NCBI GenBank assembly: GCA_030429785.1
Contig: JAUIEQ010000007.1
Span: 1 to 13,151, forward strand
DNA from: a bacterium
GTDB taxonomy: Bacteria; Patescibacteriota; Patescibacteriia; S139-126; S139-133
Direction of reading: 5' to 3'
DNA: 13,151 nucleotides
The notes under the pieces were generated by a model that was not told the DNA's origin, did no database searches, and was given only the letters and a program-made list of their open reading frames with translations. Shown here one piece after another: positions 11,935 to 13,151 of the stretch (position 1 is the first letter of the stretch; every line of letters begins with the position of its first letter). The position numbers and the translations under genes were made by a program.

Positions 11935-13151
11935 ATGAAGACAATATGCTCTTCTATTTTTTTTGTCTTAGCGCTCTGCATCTTGCCGCTGAGTGCTCAG
12001 GTGGATAGTCATACCCTAGGGTTCTTTAGTCTGCATGGTTATGACAGCACCGCCACCAAGCGCGCCAACCAAGTCAGTCTGCTCACTGAATATAATGTCG
12101 CTTCTGGCTTGGGTGTTGACGATTCTGTTCATGCTGCCTATGAGCTTGATCATGGTGACAGTTGGTTGGCTACTAATCTTTCATCTGAGCTTGACGGTCT
12201 GGATTCACTGACTGTTGAAGGTTGGGTGAAATTTGATAACTCAGGCAATAATGTTGTTTGTGGTCGCTGGGCTCAATTTGCCACTGCCAGTCAATTCATT
12301 TTGGAATGGCAGCCAAATGGTAAGATTTATGCCTTTGTCGCTGCTTCGTCAACTGATGGCGGGTCAAACTATGCCTATTCATCAACAATTACTCGAGGCA
12401 GCGGCTGGCACTACATGGCAATTGTGTTTGCTGGTGGTGGCAGCACCAATGCTGATCGGTTGAAAGTGTATTTGGATGGAAGTTTCGTATCACTCACCTA
12501 TGTTGGTACGATTCCGTCGTCGCTGACAACACTGAGTGCAAGTGATTCGCTGGTACTTGGGGCATATGAATCACCGTCGATTACAACGTCTTCGTTGGGC
12601 GGAAGTTTGGGAGCATTTCGAGCAAGCAATGTCGCGCGAACCGAAACTGAGCTTGATGCAGCGTATGGCGATGGTGGTTTTATTTGGCCTGATTTGAATA
12701 CACTGGGGCTGTGGTCCATGCATGGACATCTTGGCACCGCCACCAAGCGTGCTAACCAAGTCAATCTGCTGACTGAGTACAATGTCGCTTCTGGCTTGGG
12801 TGTTGACGACTCTGTTCATTCAGCTTATTCATTTACTCATGAAGAAAGTTGGATAGCTACGCCATTGGCTGCAAAGCTTGACGGTCTTGATTCGTTGACT
12901 GTTGAAGGTTGGGTGAAGTTCGAAGACGGAACAAATAATGTGCTCTGGGGTCGCTGGTCGCAAAACTTTTCTGCGAATCAATTCATACTGGAATGGCAGT
13001 CAGATGGCGGGCCGATTTATGCATATGTTGCTGCTTCGTCAACTGATGTAGGTAACCAGCGTGGTTATTCCGGGAATATTAGCCGAGGCAGCGGGTGGCA
13101 CTACATGGCAATTGTGTTTGCTGGTGGTGGCAGCACCAATGCTGATCGATT
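11935..13151 (+). CDS. Secreted tandem LamG (concanavalin-like) surface protein, 3' end cut by the window
   Basis: The ATG at 11935 follows AGGAGA (11923-11928) at good spacing; 405 codons are read without a stop before the window ends. Residues 1-22 are a signal peptide (MKTICSSIFFVLALCILPLSAQ), with cleavage probable after SAQ or nearby. Then come tandem laminin-G/concanavalin-like lectin domains of about 229 residues. The unit starts with GFFSLHG (or GLWSMHG), then TATKRANQV, LLTEYNVASGLGVDDSVH, LDGLDSLTVEGWVKF, QFILEWQ, VAASSTD, GSGWHYMAIVFAGGGS and VYLDG. The first copy is complete and the second is cut off. In LamG_3 proteins EGWVK, the W-H-Y-MA strand and YLDG are core strands. Such domains bind glycans or surface partners. 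The protein probably continues with more repeats and a cell-wall or membrane anchor. Confidence 0.88.
   Translation, partial: MKTICSSIFFVLALCILPLSAQVDSHTLGFFSLHGYDSTATKRANQVSLLTEYNVASGLGVDDSVHAAYELDHGDSWLATNLSSELDGLDSLTVEGWVKFDNSGNNVVCGRWAQFATASQFILEWQPNGKIYAFVAASSTDGGSNYAYSSTITRGSGWHYMAIVFAGGGSTNADRLKVYLDGSFVSLTYVGTIPSSLTTLSASDSLVLGAYESPSITTSSLGGSLGAFRASNVARTETELDAAYGDGGFIWPDLNTLGLWSMHGHLGTATKRANQVNLLTEYNVASGLGVDDSVHSAYSFTHEESWIATPLAAKLDGLDSLTVEGWVKFEDGTNNVLWGRWSQNFSANQFILEWQSDGGPIYAYVAASSTDVGNQRGYSGNISRGSGWHYMAIVFAGGGSTNADR
12013..12699 (+). repeat. LamG tandem repeat, unit 1 (687 bp)
   Basis: One complete unit of 229 codons, from TLGFFSLHG to the start of the next unit at 12700. It contains a 53-base block (12406-12458) identical to 13096-13148 in unit 2. 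Confidence 0.85.
12700..13151 (+). repeat. LamG tandem repeat, unit 2 (cut by window end)
   Basis: The first 452 bases of a second unit. The offset from unit 1 is 687 bases at its start and 690 bases near 13090, so one codon was gained or lost between copies. Identity is patchy, with near-perfect blocks separated by diverged ones. Confidence 0.85.

Noticed and set aside
12233..12463. Plus-strand 76-codon open frame in another frame of the LamG gene
   Set aside because: It is fully inside the LamG coding sequence and has no initiation signals.
12498..12819. Overlapping minus-strand open frames opposite the LamG gene
   Set aside because: The + strand frame from 11935 encodes clear LamG repeats through this region; the minus-strand products are low-complexity and unlike any protein I know.
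1..13151. Transposase, insertion sequence ends, tRNA, rRNA or CRISPR array
   Set aside because: No transposase-like protein, terminal repeats with target duplication, cloverleaf sequence or regularly spaced short repeat array was seen by eye.

Overview
The window reads as a chromosomal stretch of an uncultivated bacterium, most likely of the Patescibacteria / Candidate Phyla Radiation. Grounds: AT-rich DNA; a TrmB-type regulator next to a secreted trypsin-like protease; two C-terminal repeats on that protease built on the pattern GRP-x-DAF-x-(I/V)-MRELGLG, which I associate with exported CPR proteins; an RHS protein with a jelly-roll domain; and a LamG surface protein. TGA is a stop here (ends of the genes at 2582, 2993 and 5802), so the TGA-as-Gly code of Gracilibacteria/Absconditabacteria does not apply. 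The taxon is an inference. Every gene I accept is on the + strand.

Region A (1-5802) is a polymorphic-toxin locus. It opens with the 3' end of a large RHS gene (jelly-roll, RHS core, variable C-terminal tip ending at 1438). A single-pass membrane protein follows 2 bases later (probable immunity), then a three-pass membrane protein and a VanZ-like protein, closed by a hairpin with a perfect 16-bp stem. A nuclease-like gene with its own promoter candidates follows (3175-4416; PD-(D/E)XK motif, coiled coil). Next is a second RHS tip that has no usable start codon (about 4443-5210). Its first 35 bases are identical to bases 605-639 in the core of the first RHS gene, as expected for an orphan, silent toxin cassette that can recombine onto the active gene. 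A probable immunity gene (5224-5532) and a small membrane ORF (5542-5802) come after it.

Region B (5876-7442) is a multi-membrane glycosyltransferase of the GT39/ArnT type, split by a one-base frameshift at a run of seven T. It also seems to lack a membrane segment. Its promoter would start transcription exactly on the ATG (leaderless).

Region C (7733-10891) is a TrmB-family regulator and a secreted S1C-type serine protease. Between them lie an inverted repeat, a TTGACA promoter and a terminator-like hairpin. Region D (11088-13151) holds two genes with textbook promoters and Shine-Dalgarno sites, unlike the rest: a 206-residue protein with a predicted beta-solenoid tail, and a secreted tandem LamG protein that runs off the end. 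Regions B-D look like surface and envelope functions. Intergenic stretches are all under 300 bases; I see no tRNA, rRNA, CRISPR array or transposase.
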